Of a stretch of DNA of 64,000 nucleotides, positions 62,847 to 64,000 are shown one piece after another. Numbering within the stretch: position 1 is the first letter of the stretch; each line of letters begins with the position of its first letter. The notes under the pieces were generated by a model that saw only the letters and a list, made by a program, of their open reading frames with translations, did not search any database and was not told where the DNA came from. This DNA is from Arenimonas oryziterrae DSM 21050 = YC6267. Lineage in GTDB: Bacteria; Pseudomonadota; Gammaproteobacteria; Xanthomonadales; Xanthomonadaceae. The position numbers and the translations under genes are program-made. Location: NCBI RefSeq assembly GCF_000420545.1, contig NZ_ATVD01000001.1:744001-808000 (forward strand), read 5' to 3'.

Positions 62847-64000
62847 GTGACCCTGAATCGACTCGACGAGGCCGTCGCGGCCGTGCTGCAGGCCGCCGGC
62901 CCGCATCTGGCGATCGCGGCGCCTCTCGGCCTGGGCAAACCGCATCGCCTGCTCAACGCGATCTACCGGCATGTCGCGGCACATCCCGAATGCAGCCTGC
63001 GCATCCACACCGCGCTGTCGCTGACGCCGCCCAAACCCGGCGCCGGGCTCGAAAAACGCTTCGCAGGTCCGTTTCTCGACCGTCACTTCGGTGCGGACTT
63101 CGAGGCGCTCGACTATGCGCTGGCGCAGAAGAAGGATGCGCTGCCGGCCAATATCCGCGTCGAGGAGTTCTATCTGCAGTCGGGCGGGCTGCTCGCCTCG
63201 CACCAGGCGCAACGCAGCTACGCCAGTCTCAACTACACGCATGTCGCGCGTGCGGTCGCCACGCGCGGCGTCAACGTGCTCGTGCAGCGCGTCGCGCGCG
63301 AGCCCGGCGGCGAGCGGTTCAGCCTGAGCAGCAATCCGGACTTGAGTTTCGATCTGCTCAACGAAATGGCGCGCCGCGGCCTGCCGCGACCCTTCGTGAT
63401 CGCGGAAATCGATCCGCATCTGCCCTGGGTCGGCGGCACGGCGGCGGTGGCGCCGGACTTCTTCGATGCCGTGCTCGACCTGCCCGGCCCCGCGCCGCAA
63501 CTGTTCGCGCTGCCGCGACAGGCGGTCAGCGATGCCGAATTCGCGATCGGCCTGTACGCCAGCACCCTGGTCAAGGACGGCGGCACGCTGCAGATCGGTA
63601 TCGGCTCCCTGTCGGACGCGTTGTGCCATGCGCTGATCCTGCGTCACACGCGCAATGCCGAATACCTGGCCTTGCTCGACGCGCTCGCACCCGGACTCGC
63701 AGACAGCACGCTGGTCGCCGAGGACGGCGGCACGGCACCGTTCGTGCACGGCCTCTACGGCGCGAGCGAGATGGTCAACGACGGCTTCATGCATCTGTTC
63801 AATGCCGGCATCCTCACCCGTCGCGTGCTCGACGACGTCGGCGCGATGCAACGTCTCAACGATGGCCAGGCGACGGCGGACGATCACGCGCGCCTGGCCG
63901 CCGACGGGCATTGGCTCGACGGCGGTTTCTACCTCGGCTCGCACGCGCTGTATCGCTGGATGCGCGACTTGCCGGACGCCGCCAAACGCGGCCTGGGCAT
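62847..64000 (+). CDS. Acetyl-CoA hydrolase/transferase-family protein, 3' end cut
   Basis: At least 384 residues, open to the right edge. GTG 62847 is the start, with GGAAG at good spacing. LQIGIGSLSDALCHALILRH and VHGLYGASEMVNDGFMHLFNAG match the two signature regions of acetyl-CoA hydrolase/CoA-transferase proteins, and GGFYLGSHALYRWM follows near the cut. The family moves CoA between acetate, succinate and related acids. The conserved catalytic region is partly visible only. It is divergent from blaI, and the BlaI operators lie 66 or more bases upstream, so shared control is possible. Confidence 0.8.
   Translation, partial: MTLNRLDEAVAAVLQAAGPHLAIAAPLGLGKPHRLLNAIYRHVAAHPECSLRIHTALSLTPPKPGAGLEKRFAGPFLDRHFGADFEALDYALAQKKDALPANIRVEEFYLQSGGLLASHQAQRSYASLNYTHVARAVATRGVNVLVQRVAREPGGERFSLSSNPDLSFDLLNEMARRGLPRPFVIAEIDPHLPWVGGTAAVAPDFFDAVLDLPGPAPQLFALPRQAVSDAEFAIGLYASTLVKDGGTLQIGIGSLSDALCHALILRHTRNAEYLALLDALAPGLADSTLVAEDGGTAPFVHGLYGASEMVNDGFMHLFNAGILTRRVLDDVGAMQRLNDGQATADDHARLAADGHWLDGGFYLGSHALYRWMRDLPDAAKRGLG

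Noticed and set aside
62790-63944. Minus-strand open frame of 384 codons at the right end
   Set aside because: The plus-strand frame from GTG 62847 encodes acetyl-CoA hydrolase-family signatures; the minus frame is its shadow.
1-64000. CRISPR array, insertion sequence or prophage
   Set aside because: No regularly spaced repeats, transposase, integrase or phage structural genes were seen.

Overview
The window is chromosomal DNA of a GC-rich gammaproteobacterium, most likely of the order Lysobacterales (Xanthomonadales). This is inferred from gene content: an SAH riboswitch before ahcY, a dispersed gapA-pgk-pyk-class I fba block, a rimB-rimK pair, BlaI with an M56-TonB partner, an OlsF-like acyltransferase and MarR-EmrA-EmrB. 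No rRNA, phage, transposase or CRISPR array is visible. No intergenic gap exceeds 300 bases.

Layout. 1-7194: nucleoside transporter (5' end cut), ribokinase, dusB, then a minus-strand group for membrane lipids (OlsF-like acyltransferase coupled to an LpxH-like phosphoesterase, and a DUF457 membrane hydrolase). 7431-22807: the S-adenosylmethionine cycle genes metK, ahcY and metF, split by accessory DNA. Between metK and ahcY lie a nucleotidyltransferase-fold gene, a divergent SDR/AraC pair and a translationally coupled type I restriction operon, hsdR-hsdS-(PrrC-like ATPase)-hsdM. Between ahcY and metF lies a ParD-like/nucleotidyltransferase pair that looks like a toxin-antitoxin module. ahcY carries an SAH riboswitch.

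22828-36260: ilvE, a two-component system, tRNA-Gly(CCC)-rimB-rimK, thiS-thiG-trmB, an SLC13 permease, a Rieske protein, a fumarylacetoacetate hydrolase-family enzyme, mscL, an M28 peptidase and a TrmH-family RNA methyltransferase. 36317-43974: two drug-efflux operons (RND permease, adaptor and CDGSH protein; MarR-EmrA-EmrB).

44749-59262: gapA, pgk, pyk and fba all on the minus strand in pathway order, separated by a DUF3857/transglutaminase-SEL1 pair, a Gph-like phosphatase, three tandem TonB-fold secreted paralogues, and plus-strand GNAT and Sua5 genes. 59351-64000: S1/P1 nuclease, persulfide-dioxygenase-like MBL enzyme, BlaI/M56-TonB pair with two operators, and an acetyl-CoA hydrolase-family gene cut by the window end.

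The most unusual material is the accessory DNA in the SAM-cycle locus: a candidate anticodon nuclease inside an R-S-C-M restriction operon; two nucleotidyltransferase modules, each behind a perfect AT-rich palindrome; and a duplicated terminator framing one of them. A second unexpected signal is a set of genes with a -10-like hexamer exactly six bases before ATG and no Shine-Dalgarno site, which suggests leaderless transcripts. All functional statements rest on reading motifs by eye; no database search was run.
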